From Yokenella regensburgei ATCC 49455 (GTDB taxonomy: Bacteria > Pseudomonadota > Gammaproteobacteria > Enterobacterales > Enterobacteriaceae), in NCBI RefSeq assembly GCF_000735455.1, contig NZ_JMPS01000009.1, positions 143,198 through 207,197 of the forward strand: 64,000 bases of DNA, written 5' to 3'. Both the position numbers and the translations under genes were made by a program. The notes under the pieces are model-generated. The model searched no databases and had not been told where the DNA came from. It was given only the letters and a program-made list of their open reading frames with translations. This document shows, piece after piece, positions 10,218 to 22,021 of this stretch. Within the stretch, counting starts at the first letter, position 1, and every line of letters starts with the position of its first letter.

Positions 10218-13072
10218 TGGAAAAGACATACAACCCACAAGATATCGAACAGCCGCTTTACGAGCACTGGGAAAAGCAGGGCTATTTCAAACCAAATGGT
10301 GATGAAAGCCAGGAAAGTTTCTGCATCATGATCCCGCCGCCGAACGTCACCGGCAGTTTGCATATGGGTCACGCTTTCCAGCAAACCATCATGGATACCA
10401 TGATCCGCTATCAGCGTATGCAGGGTAAAAACACCCTGTGGCAGGTCGGTACCGACCACGCCGGGATCGCGACCCAGATGGTGGTTGAGCGCAAGATTGC
10501 GGCCGAAGAAGGCAAAACCCGTCACGACTACGGTCGCGATGCCTTCATCGACAAAATCTGGCAGTGGAAGGCGGAGTCTGGCGGTACCATTACCAACCAG
10601 ATGCGTCGTCTGGGCAACTCCGTGGACTGGGAGCGTGAGCGCTTCACCATGGACGAAGGCCTTTCCAATGCCGTGAAAGAAGTGTTTGTCCGTCTGCACA
10701 AAGAAGATCTGATTTACCGTGGCAAGCGCCTGGTCAACTGGGATCCGAAACTGCGCACCGCGATTTCTGACCTCGAAGTCGAAAACCGCGAATCCAAAGG
10801 CTCCATGTGGCACATCCGCTACCCGCTGGCCGATGGCGCAAAAACCGCAGACGGTAAAGATTATCTGGTGGTTGCCACCACCCGTCCGGAAACCCTGCTG
10901 GGTGATACCGGCGTGGCCGTTAACCCGGAAGATCCGCGTTACAAAGACTTAATCGGTAAATTCGTGGTGCTGCCGCTGGTTAACCGCCGTATTCCGATTG
11001 TGGGCGACGAACACGCCGACATGGAAAAAGGTACCGGCTGTGTGAAGATCACCCCGGCACACGACTTTAACGACTATGAAGTAGGCAAACGTCACGCCCT
11101 GCCGATGATCAACATCCTGACCTTCGACGGCGACATCCGCGAAAGCGCGCAGGTGTATGACACCAACGGCGTTGAAACAACCGTCTACTCCAGTGATATC
11201 CCGGCAGAGTTCCAGAAAATGGAGCGTTTTGCTGCGCGTAAAGCGATGGTTGCCGCCGTTGACGCCCTGGATCTGCTGGAAGAGATCAAACCGCACGACC
11301 TGACCGTGCCTTACGGCGACCGTGGCGGCGTGGTTATCGAACCGATGCTGACCGACCAGTGGTACGTGCGCGTTGCGCCGCTGGCGAAACCGGCGATTGA
11401 AGCGGTGGAAAACGGTGACATCCAGTTCGTACCGAAGCAGTACGAAAACATGTACTTCTCCTGGATGCGTGATATTCAGGACTGGTGTATCTCTCGTCAG
11501 CTGTGGTGGGGCCACCGCATCCCGGCATGGTACGACGAGCAGGGTAACGTCTACGTTGGCCGCAGTGAAGAAGAAGTACGTCAGGAAAACAACCTCGGTG
11601 CCGACATCCAGCTTCGCCAGGACGAGGACGTGCTGGACACCTGGTTCTCCTCAGCGCTGTGGACCTTCTCTACCCTCGGCTGGCCGGAAAACACCGACGC
11701 CCTGCGTCAGTTCCACCCGACGAGCGTGATGGTTTCCGGCTTCGACATCATCTTCTTCTGGATTGCCCGCATGATCATGATGACCATGCACTTTATCAAA
11801 GATGAAGACGGCAAGCCGCAGGTACCGTTCAAGACCGTCTACATGACCGGTCTGATTCGTGACGATGAAGGCCAGAAGATGTCCAAATCCAAGGGCAACG
11901 TGATTGACCCGCTGGATATGGTTGACGGTATCTCCCTGGCTGACCTGCTGGAAAAACGCACCGGCAACATGATGCAGCCGCAGCTGGCTGAGAAGATCGG
12001 TAAGCGTACTTCCAAACAGTTCCCGGACGGCATTGAGCCGCACGGCACCGACGCCCTGCGTTTCACCCTGGCGGCACTGGCCTCTACCGGCCGTGACATC
12101 AACTGGGACATGAAACGTCTGGAAGGTTACCGTAACTTCTGTAACAAGCTGTGGAACGCCAGCCGTTTCGTGCTGATGAACACCGAAGACCAGGACTGTG
12201 GCTTCAACGGCGGCGAGAAAGTGCTGTCGCTGGCTGACCGCTGGATCCTGGCTGAATTCAACCAGACCGTGAAAGCGTATCGCGAAGCGCTGGACAACTA
12301 TCGCTTCGACATCGCCGCGGGCATCCTGTACGAATTCACCTGGAACCAGTTCTGTGACTGGTACCTCGAACTCACCAAGCCGGTGATGAATGGTGGTACA
12401 GAAGCAGAGCTGCGCGGCACCCGCCATACGCTGGTTACCGTACTGGAAGGTCTGCTGCGCCTGGCGCACCCGATTATCCCGTTCATCACTGAAACCATCT
12501 GGCAGCGTGTGAAGGTCATCTGCGGTATCACCGCTGACACCATCATGCTGCAGCCGTTCCCGGTATACGATGCAGCCCAGGTTGATGAAGCCGCGGCTTC
12601 GGACACCGAATGGCTGAAGCAGGCCATCATCGCAGTACGTAACATCCGTGCGGAAATGAACATTGCTCCGGGCAAACCGCTGGAGCTGCTGCTGCGCGGT
12701 TGCAGCACCGACGCCGTGCGTCGCGTGAACGAGAACCAGAGCTTCCTGCAGACCCTGGCGCGTCTGGAAAGCATCACCGTGCTGCCTGCCGATGACAAAG
12801 GTCCGGTTTCCGTGACCAAAATCATCGACGGCGCCGAGCTGCTGATCCCGATGGCTGGCCTCATCAACAAAGAAGATGAGCTGGCCCGCCTGGCGAAAGA
12901 AGTCGCCAAAATCGAAGCAGAAATCGGTCGTATTGAAGGCAAACTGAGCAACGAAGGCTTCGTGGCGCGCGCGCCGGAAGCGGTCATCGCTAAAGAGCGT
13001 GAAAAGCTGACCGGTTATGCTGAAGCGAAAGCGAAGCTGATTGAGCAGCAAGCGGTTATTGCGGCTCTGTAA
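10217..13072 (+). CDS. valS: valyl-tRNA synthetase
   Basis: 951 residues, full length for bacterial ValRS. Class I signature HMGHA (HIGH motif, about residue 46) and KMSKSKGN (about 555) frame the Rossmann fold, with the CP1 editing domain between. The C-terminal coiled coil ([28 protein letters not shown]) clamps the tRNA. Coupled to holC. Followed at once by a strong terminator. Confidence 0.98.
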   Translation: MEKTYNPQDIEQPLYEHWEKQGYFKPNGDESQESFCIMIPPPNVTGSLHMGHAFQQTIMDTMIRYQRMQGKNTLWQVGTDHAGIATQMVVERKIAAEEGKTRHDYGRDAFIDKIWQWKAESGGTITNQMRRLGNSVDWERERFTMDEGLSNAVKEVFVRLHKEDLIYRGKRLVNWDPKLRTAISDLEVENRESKGSMWHIRYPLADGAKTADGKDYLVVATTRPETLLGDTGVAVNPEDPRYKDLIGKFVVLPLVNRRIPIVGDEHADMEKGTGCVKITPAHDFNDYEVGKRHALPMINILTFDGDIRESAQVYDTNGVETTVYSSDIPAEFQKMERFAARKAMVAAVDALDLLEEIKPHDLTVPYGDRGGVVIEPMLTDQWYVRVAPLAKPAIEAVENGDIQFVPKQYENMYFSWMRDIQDWCISRQLWWGHRIPAWYDEQGNVYVGRSEEEVRQENNLGADIQLRQDEDVLDTWFSSALWTFSTLGWPENTDALRQFHPTSVMVSGFDIIFFWIARMIMMTMHFIKDEDGKPQVPFKTVYMTGLIRDDEGQKMSKSKGNVIDPLDMVDGISLADLLEKRTGNMMQPQLAEKIGKRTSKQFPDGIEPHGTDALRFTLAALASTGRDINWDMKRLEGYRNFCNKLWNASRFVLMNTEDQDCGFNGGEKVLSLADRWILAEFNQTVKAYREALDNYRFDIAAGILYEFTWNQFCDWYLELTKPVMNGGTEAELRGTRHTLVTVLEGLLRLAHPIIPFITETIWQRVKVICGITADTIMLQPFPVYDAAQVDEAAASDTEWLKQAIIAVRNIRAEMNIAPGKPLELLLRGCSTDAVRRVNENQSFLQTLARLESITVLPADDKGPVSVTKIIDGAELLIPMAGLINKEDELARLAKEVAKIEAEIGRIEGKLSNEGFVARAPEAVIAKEREKLTGYAEAKAKLIEQQAVIAAL

Positions 13073-13082
13073 TCTTGATGCT

Positions 13083-13114
13083 AAAACGCCGAAGACTCTC
13101 TTCGGCGTTTTTTA
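13083..13114. terminator. Rho-independent terminator after valS (bidirectional)
   Basis: AAAACGCCGAA / TTCGGCGTTTT, 11-bp stem with a 7-nt loop and T-run on both strands. It ends valS on the plus strand and can end the DUF943 gene on the minus strand. Confidence 0.92.
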
Positions 13115-13648
13115 TAACGCATTTTTTATTCTCACTAGCTTCCCGTCCGACATGGTGATCCAGTAATAGTCCTGGCTATCGAAATAAAATTTCTCATAAC
13201 CTCCCGCATCAAATTCCACACTTAGAAAAATATTTTTTTCAATACAATTTTTATTGGTATTCTTTTGGGGCGTAAAACAGAAAAGATCGCCATCGCCGGA
13301 TTTATCACCGTTGATAAAACCTCCGCCAATATCCCAAAATACAATACGATAGGAATGACTCAGTGGTATCCGATATTTTTTCTTCAGTTCAGTTTTATGC
13401 TCCAGATACCAGTGGATACGTCCCCACTCGGTTAATGCCAAATGGTCAACAGCAATATCATAGGCTTCAAAGTCGATAAACCCACGCAGACTGCTGGCAT
13501 AAAGCCCATGAAAATGCTTGGGCTCATATTCAAATCGTTCTCCTGCCCGAATGATAGTCACCGGCCGTTGAGCCCATAGCAGGTAACCGCAGATCAATAG
13601 TAACAGGCTACCTCTAATTAAATTACGCCTCCAGTGCTCAGGTTTCAT
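13112..13648 (-). CDS. DUF943-like membrane-anchored protein
   Basis: 178 residues from an ATG that overlaps the stop of the upstream gene in ATGA. One N-terminal membrane segment (about residues 10-27, IRGSLLLLICGYLLWA), then an exported or periplasmic domain. The stretch VDHLALTEWGRIHWYLEHK...LKKKYRIP resembles the enterobacterial DUF943 family as I remember it. The region is clearly richer in A+T than its neighbours, which suggests transfer. Function unknown. The membrane anchor and tight coupling to the DUF3289 gene would fit a partner or immunity-type role, but this is inference. Confidence 0.7.
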   Translation of the reverse strand: MKPEHWRRNLIRGSLLLLICGYLLWAQRPVTIIRAGERFEYEPKHFHGLYASSLRGFIDFEAYDIAVDHLALTEWGRIHWYLEHKTELKKKYRIPLSHSYRIVFWDIGGGFINGDKSGDGDLFCFTPQKNTNKNCIEKNIFLSVEFDAGGYEKFYFDSQDYYWITMSDGKLVRIKNAL

Positions 13649-14496
13649 GCACCGCCCCAAATATGTACATTGGAACTACAATTTGTCAAAAAAGGTTTGT
13701 ATGCATAATCTCGATGGCGCTGCAGAAAAAACCAGAGTCGGAAAAAACGAAATTTATTATAGAGTTTGTCAGTAATATCCTCTTTGCCTAATCCAAAATG
13801 GTCTTGCCCTTTAAAATAAAGAAGACCATCCCATGACATGGCATAACGTTGGAAACGAATAAGGCTTATTTTTTGCGCATAAAAATCGTGTACGCTGATT
13901 CCCAACCCATTAAACCTGTCTTTAAAACGGTTGAATTTTGGCAACCGGAATCTATTCAAATCAGCTTGCAGACCAAAAATAAATTCAGAATCCAGTCCTG
14001 CCTTTGGTTTCGAACGCAAACGCTCACTTATTGCCCTCTGAATTTTCATCAACACATCATTTGTGCCAATCCCCCGAATGACTTCATCATAAGCCTGGTC
14101 CAGAAGCTGACCGGACCAGGGTTGCCCGCTGCCAAAATGAAAATAGTCAATCAACTCGCCAATAAGCGGCGCATACTGCCCACTGGCAAACTGTCTGGAT
14201 AACGCTTTCATCTCATCAAACATAATATCAGCACACCGCTGACGGCTAATCGACCTGCCTTTCGGCTGCTTAAAATTGAAATCAGGGGCATGGGTGCCAA
14301 AAGAAGTCAGCGGATCAAATTCCAGACACCTGAAGGGATCGACGCGAGCAGAAATATCCTCTAATCCCAGCCTTTTAAAATCCTCATCATGCAAATCACC
14401 GAACTGCATATCATCGACATAATGATCGTCAAAACGATGGGCAGTTGAAAAAATCTCATATGGCAGAGATATTGATAAAAGCATATTTGTATTCAT
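13645..14496 (-). CDS. DUF3289 family protein
   Basis: About 283 residues from the ATG at 14496, which has AGGATGATG upstream; an alternative ATG at 14541 (298 residues) has no clear ribosome site. Conserved family features: VDDMQFGDL near the N-terminus, SARVDPF, a central helical region, LPKFNRFKDRFNGLGISVHD, then KGQDHFGL and a C-terminal FRLWFFLQRH. No signal peptide or membrane helix. DUF3289 genes are, as I recall, often seen near type VI secretion loci; no secretion gene is present here. AT-rich like the next gene. It occupies the place of yjgN between valS and yjgM in E. coli. Confidence 0.72.
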   Translation of the reverse strand: MNTNMLLSISLPYEIFSTAHRFDDHYVDDMQFGDLHDEDFKRLGLEDISARVDPFRCLEFDPLTSFGTHAPDFNFKQPKGRSISRQRCADIMFDEMKALSRQFASGQYAPLIGELIDYFHFGSGQPWSGQLLDQAYDEVIRGIGTNDVLMKIQRAISERLRSKPKAGLDSEFIFGLQADLNRFRLPKFNRFKDRFNGLGISVHDFYAQKISLIRFQRYAMSWDGLLYFKGQDHFGLGKEDITDKLYNKFRFFRLWFFLQRHRDYAYKPFLTNCSSNVHIWGGA

Positions 14497-14700
14497 GGAT
14501 TCATCATCCTGATAAATAATATGTTCGTGCTTTACGGCCATAATGAAAATAAAGTAAAATTAAAGAATAAAACTTGAGCAACACGACATAAACAATAGGC
14601 TAATGATGAAAATTTTCTTCAGTTATTATCTCTGTCTTGCATGAATGAATATAGAGTGGTATCAAATATAACCATGATGAATTTTTGATTGAGTAACAAA

Positions 14701-15201
14701 ATGAATTCCACGCTATTCCCCCCCACGCTGCGCCGGATAACCGCCACGGATAACCCGGCCATTGCCGGCGTTATCCGCCAGGTGTCAGCGGAGTACGGTC
14801 TTACGGCCGACAAAGGCTACACCGTGGCGGATCCTAATCTTGATGAGCTGTTCGAGCTGTACAGCCAGCCGGGTCATGCCTATTGGGTGGTGGAACAGGA
14901 CGGGAAAGTCGTTGGCGGCGGCGGCGTTGCGCCGCTGTCGTGCAGTGAGCCGGGTATCTGTGAACTGCAGAAGATGTACTTTCTCGCTTCCGTGCGCGGT
15001 CAGGGTCTGGCGAAGAAGCTGGCCCTGATGGCGCTCGACTTCGCGCGCGAGCAGGGATTCAAACAGTGCTACCTTGAGACCACCGCATTTCTGACCGAGG
15101 CAATTCGTCTGTACGAACACCTTGGCTTTGAGCATATCGCCGAGCCGCTGGGCTGTACCGGACACGTCGATTGCGAAGTGCGGATGTTGAAAGGGTTATA
15201 A
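14701..15201 (+). CDS. yjgM: GNAT N-acetyltransferase YjgM
   Basis: 166 residues from the ATG at 14701; the earlier start is a TTG without a ribosome site. A GNAT fold with [25 protein letters not shown] at the N-terminus and the acetyl-CoA loop [21 protein letters not shown] (R/QxxGxG/A). C-terminal [14 protein letters not shown] is typical of the family. E. coli YjgM is an acetyltransferase with amino-acid-type substrates; the exact substrate here is unproven. Convergent with miaE, only 20 bp apart. Confidence 0.85.
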   Translation: MNSTLFPPTLRRITATDNPAIAGVIRQVSAEYGLTADKGYTVADPNLDELFELYSQPGHAYWVVEQDGKVVGGGGVAPLSCSEPGICELQKMYFLASVRGQGLAKKLALMALDFAREQGFKQCYLETTAFLTEAIRLYEHLGFEHIAEPLGCTGHVDCEVRMLKGL

Positions 15202-15221
15202 GTCCTGCCAGATTTTCCGGG

Positions 15222-15980
15222 CTATACCGGAACCCCACTATGAAAGCGGAACTCCTCATCCGGCGTGTTGATGAGCGCCGCTTCTACTTCCCCGAAGAAT
15301 TTTACCCTTGATGTAATATCCTCTTTCGCAACCCGCTGTGCCAGCGCCAGATAATCCTGATAATGGCGAGCCTCCGAGCGCAATAGCGACAAATAAAACT
15401 TCTGCAGATCGGCGTCCAGATGCGGTGCCAGCGCGGCAAAACGTTCGCAGGAGCGCGCCTCAATGTATGCCCCGCAGATGAGCTTATCGATAAGGGTAAG
15501 CGGCTCGTGGGTGCGTACCTCTTTCAGCATCCCCTTCGCATAGCGGCTGGCGGTGATTTTGACGTAAGGAATACCGCGCGCCACCATCATCTCGCGCACC
15601 TGCCAGAAGTGGTGCAGCTCCTCTTTGATAAGCAGCACCATGCTGTCGATAAGCGCCTGTCCCCACGGGTCATCGGTCTGCGGCATAATGCTTTTGCCAA
15701 TCTGCTTATGCAGCGCGGCGAAATCCGGCTCCGGCCCTTCGCGGAAGGTGAAGGCTTCATAGGGGTGCAGCCATGCCAGCAGCGCCTCCGCACCCTGCTT
15801 GTCAGCAATGTACTTACGCACCAACAGCATGGCGGTTTGCGCGGCCTTAAGCTCGCACACCATGTGATCGGTGAGCAACAGCGGAAGTCTTTCGGGTTTG
15901 CGGGCTTCTTCCACCCACGCGGCGGGGGTCGGGCAGTGCAGGAACTGTAATACGGGAGCGAGTATTTGCGGGTAATCCAT
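15222..15980 (-). CDS. miaE: tRNA-(ms2io6A)-hydroxylase
   Basis: 252 residues. Ferritin-like di-iron enzyme with iron ligands in KEELHHFWQ and RSEARHYQDYL (two ExxH motifs). It hydroxylates the isopentenyl group of ms2i6A37 in tRNA to the cis-zeatin form, using oxygen. Present in Salmonella at this site and absent from E. coli K-12, so it helps to place the organism. Lies downstream of rraB with a strong hairpin between, so the two may share a transcript. Confidence 0.93.
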   Translation of the reverse strand: MDYPQILAPVLQFLHCPTPAAWVEEARKPERLPLLLTDHMVCELKAAQTAMLLVRKYIADKQGAEALLAWLHPYEAFTFREGPEPDFAALHKQIGKSIMPQTDDPWGQALIDSMVLLIKEELHHFWQVREMMVARGIPYVKITASRYAKGMLKEVRTHEPLTLIDKLICGAYIEARSCERFAALAPHLDADLQKFYLSLLRSEARHYQDYLALAQRVAKEDITSRVKFFGEVEAALINTPDEEFRFHSGVPV

Positions 15981-15992
15981 ACCTGAATCCTG

Positions 15993-16020
15993 CTGTGCGG
16001 CGAGGAGCCCCGCCGCACAG
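15993..16020. other. strong hairpin between rraB and miaE
   Basis: CTGTGCGGCG / CGCCGCACAG, perfect 10-bp stem with an 8-nt loop. No T-run on the minus strand, so it may be an RNA processing or attenuation element rather than a full terminator. Confidence 0.6.
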
Positions 16021-16028
16021 ATTATGAC

Positions 16029-16454
16029 TTAGTGGCGAATGCCGTTGTCGTCTTCGTCGACGTAATCTTCGTCGTCGCCGTCTTCGCCTTCTTCACCGTT
16101 CGGGTCTTCGTAGTAGGTACCCCAACCGTCGTATTCCACGCCATGTTTTTCTGCCAGGTTCATCAGCTGTTCTACCTGCGCATCGATAAGTTCCGCTTTC
16201 AGCGCGCACTCGCTCAGGATATCGCAGCAGATAACCACATCACCCTCTTCCACTTCCAGCTCTTCCGGCTCGGTGACTTCGTAGCCCATCTTGAAGGCTT
16301 CTACCGCCACTTTCTCCAGCGTTTCAAAGTCGTCGGCGGAAAGGTGGTGCTCGATGGTGTACAGCGCATCCGGATCGCTGCCGTCTTCCAGTAGTTCTTC
16401 AATGATCAGACGCGTTTCGTCGCGTTGCTCTTCCAGGTGTTCCGGGTTTGCCAT
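16029..16454 (-). CDS. rraB: ribonuclease E inhibitor RraB
   Basis: 141 residues from the ATG at 16454 ([21 protein letters not shown]), preceded by GAGGAACG. Small, very acidic protein with an Asp/Glu-rich C-terminal tail ([16 protein letters not shown]). It binds RNase E and alters degradosome composition, slowing decay of some mRNAs. Divergent from argI. Confidence 0.95.
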   Translation of the reverse strand: MANPEHLEEQRDETRLIIEELLEDGSDPDALYTIEHHLSADDFETLEKVAVEAFKMGYEVTEPEELEVEEGDVVICCDILSECALKAELIDAQVEQLMNLAEKHGVEYDGWGTYYEDPNGEEGEDGDDEDYVDEDDNGIRH

Positions 16455-16552
16455 GGCTCGTTCCTCATAATGTGCGGCAGATACTCTTATTGTCACATAC
16501 CACCGACGTTGCCTCCACCTTTGTGCAAAAGATTTGTGAACCGGGGTTGCAA

Positions 16553-16590
16553 GTGAATATTAATACATATAAAGTGAATTTTAATTCAAC
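16553..16590. promoter_or_regulatory. tandem ARG boxes in the argI promoter
   Basis: Two 18-bp boxes, GTGAATATTAATACATAT (16553-16570) and AGTGAATTTTAATTCAAC (16573-16590), separated by 2-3 bp. The second is a near-perfect match to the ArgR consensus TGAATWWWWATTCA. They overlap the likely promoter (TTGCAA at 16547 with AT-rich -10 candidates), as expected for ArgR-arginine repression. Confidence 0.88.
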
Positions 16591-16617
16591 AAGTGGCTTG
16601 AGCCATGAGAGGCAAAC

Positions 16618-17622
16618 ATGACAACGTTACACCATAAGCACTTCTTAAAATTACTCGACTTTACCCCTGCTGAAATCACCCATCTGCTGCAGCTTTCTTC
16701 CAGTCTGAAAGCTGATAAAAAACAAGGTACTGAGAAGCAAAAACTGATCGGTAAAAACATAGCGCTCATCTTCGAAAAAGACTCGACCCGTACCCGATGC
16801 TCTTTCGAAGTTGCCGCTTACGATCAGGGTGCCCGCGTGACATATCTCGGCCCTAACGGCAGCCAGATTGGGCATAAAGAATCAATTAAAGACACCGCCC
16901 GCGTGCTGGGCCGGATGTACGACGGTATTCAGTATCGCGGTCACGGCCAGGAAATCGTGGAAACCCTGGCAGAATTTTCCGGCGTGCCGGTGTGGAATGG
17001 CCTGACCAACGAGTTCCACCCGACCCAGCTGCTGGCAGATCTGTTAACCATGCAGGAACACCTGCCGGGTAAATCGTTCAACGAGATGACGCTGGTCTAC
17101 GCCGGGGATGCCCGTAACAACATGGGTAACTCGATGCTTGAGGCCGCCGCGCTGACCGGGCTGGATCTGCGTCTGGTCGCTCCGAAAGCCTGCTGGCCAG
17201 AGTCGAGCCTCGTGACCGAATGCACGGCGCTGGCGCAGAAGAACGGCGGTAACGTGACGCTGACGGAAAATATTGCCGAAGGGGTGAAAGGTGCCGACTT
17301 CATCTATACCGACGTCTGGGTGTCGATGGGCGAACCAAAAGAGAAGTGGGCAGAACGAATTGCGCTGCTGCGCGACTATCAGGTCAACAGCAAGATGATG
17401 CAGCTCAGCGGAAATCCGCAGGTGAAGTTCCTCCACTGCCTGCCGGCTTTCCATGACGACCAAACCCTCGTCGGCAAGAAAATGGCGGAAGAGTTTGGCC
17501 TGCACGGCGGCATGGAGGTCAGCAACGAGGTGTTTGAATCTGCGGCGAGCATTGTGTTCGACCAGGCCGAAAACCGGATGCACACCATCAAAGCGGTGAT
17601 GGTTGCCACCCTCGGCGAGTAA
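16618..17622 (+). CDS. argI: ornithine carbamoyltransferase (biosynthetic)
   Basis: 334 residues. Carbamoyl phosphate loop [12 protein letters not shown], second-domain motifs DEFHPTQ-like ([12 protein letters not shown]), and the ornithine/active-site loop HCLPAFHDD. Converts ornithine and carbamoyl phosphate to citrulline in arginine synthesis. Controlled by the tandem ARG boxes just upstream. A second, closely related enzyme is encoded 4.3 kb away in the arc operon. Convergent with tabA. Confidence 0.96.
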   Translation: MTTLHHKHFLKLLDFTPAEITHLLQLSSSLKADKKQGTEKQKLIGKNIALIFEKDSTRTRCSFEVAAYDQGARVTYLGPNGSQIGHKESIKDTARVLGRMYDGIQYRGHGQEIVETLAEFSGVPVWNGLTNEFHPTQLLADLLTMQEHLPGKSFNEMTLVYAGDARNNMGNSMLEAAALTGLDLRLVAPKACWPESSLVTECTALAQKNGGNVTLTENIAEGVKGADFIYTDVWVSMGEPKEKWAERIALLRDYQVNSKMMQLSGNPQVKFLHCLPAFHDDQTLVGKKMAEEFGLHGGMEVSNEVFESAASIVFDQAENRMHTIKAVMVATLGE

Positions 17623-17630
17623 ATCCCAGC

Positions 17631-17654
17631 CCCCTCTCCCGCACGGGAGAGGGG
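17631..17654. terminator. palindrome between convergent argI and tabA, copy 4
   Basis: CCCCTCTCCC, GCAC loop, GGGAGAGGGG: perfect 10-bp stem directly between the stop codons. Confidence 0.7.
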
Positions 17655-17661
17655 TTAACGC

Positions 17662-18780
<1,119 letters not shown>

Positions 18781-20001
18781 ATGGAAAAGCATTATGTCGG
18801 TTCTGAAATTGGTCAATTACGCAGTGTTATGCTCCATCGCCCTAATTTAAGTCTTAAAAGGCTGACCCCGTCTAATTGCCAGGATCTCCTCTTTGATGAT
18901 GTGCTTTCGGTTGAACGCGCGGGGGAAGAGCATGATATTTTCGCCAACACGCTACGCCAGCAGGGCATTGAAGTACTGCTGCTGACCGACCTGCTAACGC
19001 AAACGCTGGAGGTCACCGAAGCCCGCGACTGGCTGCTGTCTACCCAGGTTTCCGACTATCGTCTGGGACCAACGTTTGCCGCCGATGTACGCGCCTGGCT
19101 TGCCGACCTGCCGCGCCGCGAACTGGCGCGCCATTTAAGCGGCGGCGTCACCTACGGTGAAATTCCGGCATCGATTAAGAATATGGTGGTGGATACCCAC
19201 GACGTTAATGACTTTATTATGAAGCCATTACCTAACCATTTATTTACCCGCGACACCTCATGCTGGATTTATAACGGCGTCTCCATCAACCCAATGGCTA
19301 AAGCGGCCCGTCAGCGCGAAACCAATAACCTGCGCGCGATATATCGTTGGCATCCTCAGTTTGCCGATGGCGATTTTATTAAATACTTCGGCGACGAAAA
19401 TATTAATTACGACCACGCCACCCTCGAGGGCGGTGATGTGCTGGTCATTGGCCGCGGCGCCGTATTAATCGGGATGTCGGAACGTACTACACCGCAGGGG
19501 GTGGAATTCCTCGCCAACGCCCTGTTCAAACATCGTCAGGCAGAAAAAGTCATTGCCGTCGAATTGCCGAAACATCGCTCCTGCATGCACCTCGATACCG
19601 TCATGACCCATATCGACGTCGACACCTTCTCGGTCTATCCGGAAGTGGTTCGCAAAGACGCCCAGTGCTGGACGCTGACTCCGGATGGCCGTGGTGGGCT
19701 CAAACGCACCCAGGAAACGGACCTGCTGCACGCCATCGAAAAAGCGCTCGGCATTACCCAGGTACGGCTTATCACCACCGGTGGCGACGCCTTTGAGGCC
19801 GAGCGCGAACAGTGGAACGACGCCAACAACGTCCTGACGCTGCGCCCGGGCGTGGTGGTTGGCTACGAGCGTAACACCTGGACCAACGAGAAATACGACA
19901 AAGCCGGGATCACCGTGCTGCCCATTCCGGGCGATGAACTCGGACGTGGCCGCGGCGGTGCGCGCTGCATGAGCTGCCCGCTGGAACGTGACGGGATCTG
20001 A
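18781..20001 (+). CDS. arcA: arginine deiminase
   Basis: 406 residues from the ATG at 18781, with AAGGA upstream. Catalytic elements: the EGGDV loop, [10 protein letters not shown] with the catalytic histidine, and the C-terminal nucleophile loop [13 protein letters not shown]. Hydrolyses arginine to citrulline and ammonia. First gene of arcA-arcC-arcB-arcD, the arginine fermentation route that yields ATP and ammonia under anaerobic or acid conditions. Confidence 0.96.
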   Translation: MEKHYVGSEIGQLRSVMLHRPNLSLKRLTPSNCQDLLFDDVLSVERAGEEHDIFANTLRQQGIEVLLLTDLLTQTLEVTEARDWLLSTQVSDYRLGPTFAADVRAWLADLPRRELARHLSGGVTYGEIPASIKNMVVDTHDVNDFIMKPLPNHLFTRDTSCWIYNGVSINPMAKAARQRETNNLRAIYRWHPQFADGDFIKYFGDENINYDHATLEGGDVLVIGRGAVLIGMSERTTPQGVEFLANALFKHRQAEKVIAVELPKHRSCMHLDTVMTHIDVDTFSVYPEVVRKDAQCWTLTPDGRGGLKRTQETDLLHAIEKALGITQVRLITTGGDAFEAEREQWNDANNVLTLRPGVVVGYERNTWTNEKYDKAGITVLPIPGDELGRGRGGARCMSCPLERDGI

Positions 20002-20011
20002 GGAGATGACT

Positions 20012-20947
20012 ATGACGAAACCCACTCTGGTCGTCGCCCTCGGCGGCAACGCCCTGCTCAAACGCGGCGAGCCGCTGGAAGCCGATATCCAGCGCCGCAA
20101 CATTGAACTGGCGGCGAAAACCATCGCCGGGCTCACCCAGCAGTGGCGGGTGGTGCTGGTTCACGGTAACGGCCCGCAGGTTGGCCTGCTGGCGCTGCAA
20201 AACAGCGCGTACAGCAAGGTCGCCCCCTACCCGCTGGATATCCTGGGCGCAGAGAGCCAGGGGATGATTGGCTACATGCTGCAGCAGGCGCTGAAAAACC
20301 AGCTGCCGCAGCGTGAAGTCAGCGTCCTGCTGACGCAGGTGGAAGTCGACCCTGCCGATCCAGCCTTTCGTAACCCCACCAAGTACATCGGCCCGGTGTA
20401 CGACCAGGCGCAGGCCCGCGAGCTGGAAGCGGAAAAAGGCTGGGTATTTAAAGCCGATGGTCCGTACTTCCGTCGGGTGGTGCCTTCTCCGCAGCCGCAG
20501 CAGATCGTGGAGCGTGATGCCATCAGCGCACTGATCGCCCGCGATCACCTGGTTATCTGCAACGGCGGCGGCGGCGTGCCGGTGGTTGAACAGGCCGACG
20601 GCTATCACGGCATTGAGGCGGTGATCGACAAAGATCTCTCCGCCGCGTTACTTGCCCGACAAATCCGCGCCGATGCGCTGCTGATCCTCACCGACGCAGA
20701 CGCCGTGTATCTCGACTGGGGCAAACCGACTCAGCGCCCGCTGGCGCAGGTCACCCCGGAACAACTGAACGAACTGACTTTTGACGCCGGATCGATGGGG
20801 CCGAAAGTCGCCGCCTGTAGCCACTTCGTTGAGCGTTGCCACGGCATCGCCGGAATTGGCGCACTTGCCGACGGGCCAGAAATCCTCGCCGGAGAAAAAG
20901 GCACCCTCATTCGCCCCGAAAACAGCCCGGCTCATCCGGCTTACTGA
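20012..20947 (+). CDS. arcC: carbamate kinase
   Basis: 311 residues from the second ATG (20012), which stands six bases after AGGAG; the ATG at 20006 is too close to that site. Amino-acid-kinase fold with [15 protein letters not shown] at the N-terminus, [10 protein letters not shown] and the C-terminal GSMGPKVAA. Transfers phosphate from carbamoyl phosphate to ADP, the ATP-making step of the deiminase pathway. Confidence 0.95.
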   Translation: MTKPTLVVALGGNALLKRGEPLEADIQRRNIELAAKTIAGLTQQWRVVLVHGNGPQVGLLALQNSAYSKVAPYPLDILGAESQGMIGYMLQQALKNQLPQREVSVLLTQVEVDPADPAFRNPTKYIGPVYDQAQARELEAEKGWVFKADGPYFRRVVPSPQPQQIVERDAISALIARDHLVICNGGGGVPVVEQADGYHGIEAVIDKDLSAALLARQIRADALLILTDADAVYLDWGKPTQRPLAQVTPEQLNELTFDAGSMGPKVAACSHFVERCHGIAGIGALADGPEILAGEKGTLIRPENSPAHPAY

Positions 20948-20966
20948 TGTAAATAAGGATTTAGCG

Positions 20967-21971
20967 ATGACTATCAATCTGAAAAACCGCAACTTTCTGA
21001 AACTGCTGGACTATACCCCGGCTGAGATCCAGTACCTGATCGATCTCGCCATCACCCTGAAAGCCGACAAAAAAGCCGGGCGCGAGAAGCAGACGCTGGT
21101 CGGGAAAAACATTGCCCTGATCTTTGAAAAAACCTCCACCCGCACCCGCTGTGCGTTTGAAGTCGGTGCCTTCGACCAGGGCGCGCAGGTGACCTATCTC
21201 GGGCCAAGCGGTTCGCAGATTGGCCATAAAGAGTCGATGAAGGATACCGCCCGAGTGCTCGGACGCATGTACGACGGCATTGAATATCGCGGTTACGGCC
21301 AGCCTATCGTCGAAGAGCTTGGCGAGTTTGCCGGTGTGCCGGTGTGGAACGGGCTGACCGATGAATTCCACCCGACGCAGATCCTCGCTGACCTGATGAC
21401 CATGCTTGAGCACGCGCCGGGCAAAACCCTGCCGCAACTGCGTTTTGCCTATCTCGGCGATGCCCGTAACAACATGGGTAACTCGCTGATGGTCGGTGCC
21501 GCAAAAATGGGCATGGACATTCGCCTGGTCGCACCGCGCGCCTTCTGGCCGGATGAAAAGCTGGTGAAACAGTGTCTCGCCATCGGGGAAGAAACCGGTG
21601 CCCGCATCCTGCTGACCGAAAGCGTCGAAGAGGGCGTGCACGGGGTCGACTTCCTCTATACCGACGTCTGGGTGTCGATGGGCGAGCCAAAAGAGGCGTG
21701 GGCCGAGCGCGTCAGCGTGATGACGCCGTATCAGATTAACGCCAGCGTCATCAAGGCGACCGGCAACCCGAACGTCAAATTCATGCACTGCCTGCCCGCC
21801 TTCCATAACGAGCACACCAAAGTGGGACGCGAAATTGAAGCCGCCTATGGCCTGAAAGGGCTGGAAGTGACCGACGAGGTGTTTGAGTCGGCGAATTCCA
21901 TCGTCTTCGACGAAGCGGAAAACCGCATGCACACCATCAAAGCGGTCATGGTCGCCACCCTTGGCGAGTGA
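20967..21971 (+). CDS. arcB: ornithine carbamoyltransferase, arc-operon copy (probably catabolic)
   Basis: 334 residues from the ATG at 20967 with AAGGA upstream. Same motifs as arg[35 protein letters not shown]. The two proteins are the same length and similar throughout. Location between arcC and arcD implies the catabolic direction, citrulline plus phosphate to ornithine plus carbamoyl phosphate. The sequence alone does not prove kinetic specialisation. The upstream ORF extension overlaps arcC and is not used. Confidence 0.93.
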   Translation: MTINLKNRNFLKLLDYTPAEIQYLIDLAITLKADKKAGREKQTLVGKNIALIFEKTSTRTRCAFEVGAFDQGAQVTYLGPSGSQIGHKESMKDTARVLGRMYDGIEYRGYGQPIVEELGEFAGVPVWNGLTDEFHPTQILADLMTMLEHAPGKTLPQLRFAYLGDARNNMGNSLMVGAAKMGMDIRLVAPRAFWPDEKLVKQCLAIGEETGARILLTESVEEGVHGVDFLYTDVWVSMGEPKEAWAERVSVMTPYQINASVIKATGNPNVKFMHCLPAFHNEHTKVGREIEAAYGLKGLEVTDEVFESANSIVFDEAENRMHTIKAVMVATLGE

Positions 21972-21982
21972 TCCCTGAATGC

Positions 21983-22005
21983 GGATGCCGCCCGGTGCGG
22001 CATCC
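21983..22005. other. hairpin between arcB and arcD
   Basis: GGATGCCGC, CCGGT loop, GCGGCATCC: 9-bp stem, no T-run. It may protect the arcACB message or lower arcD expression. Confidence 0.55.
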
Positions 22006-22021
22006 TGACAGGAGAATAACA

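Noticed and set aside
11651..13051. Long minus-strand ORF antisense to valS (466 codons)
   Set aside because: It mirrors the valS codon pattern, has no ribosome site or protein-family likeness, and valS is certain.
20781..20966. Upstream extension of the arc-operon carbamoyltransferase
   Set aside because: It overlaps arcC out of frame; the ATG at 20967 has AAGGA and gives the family length of 334.
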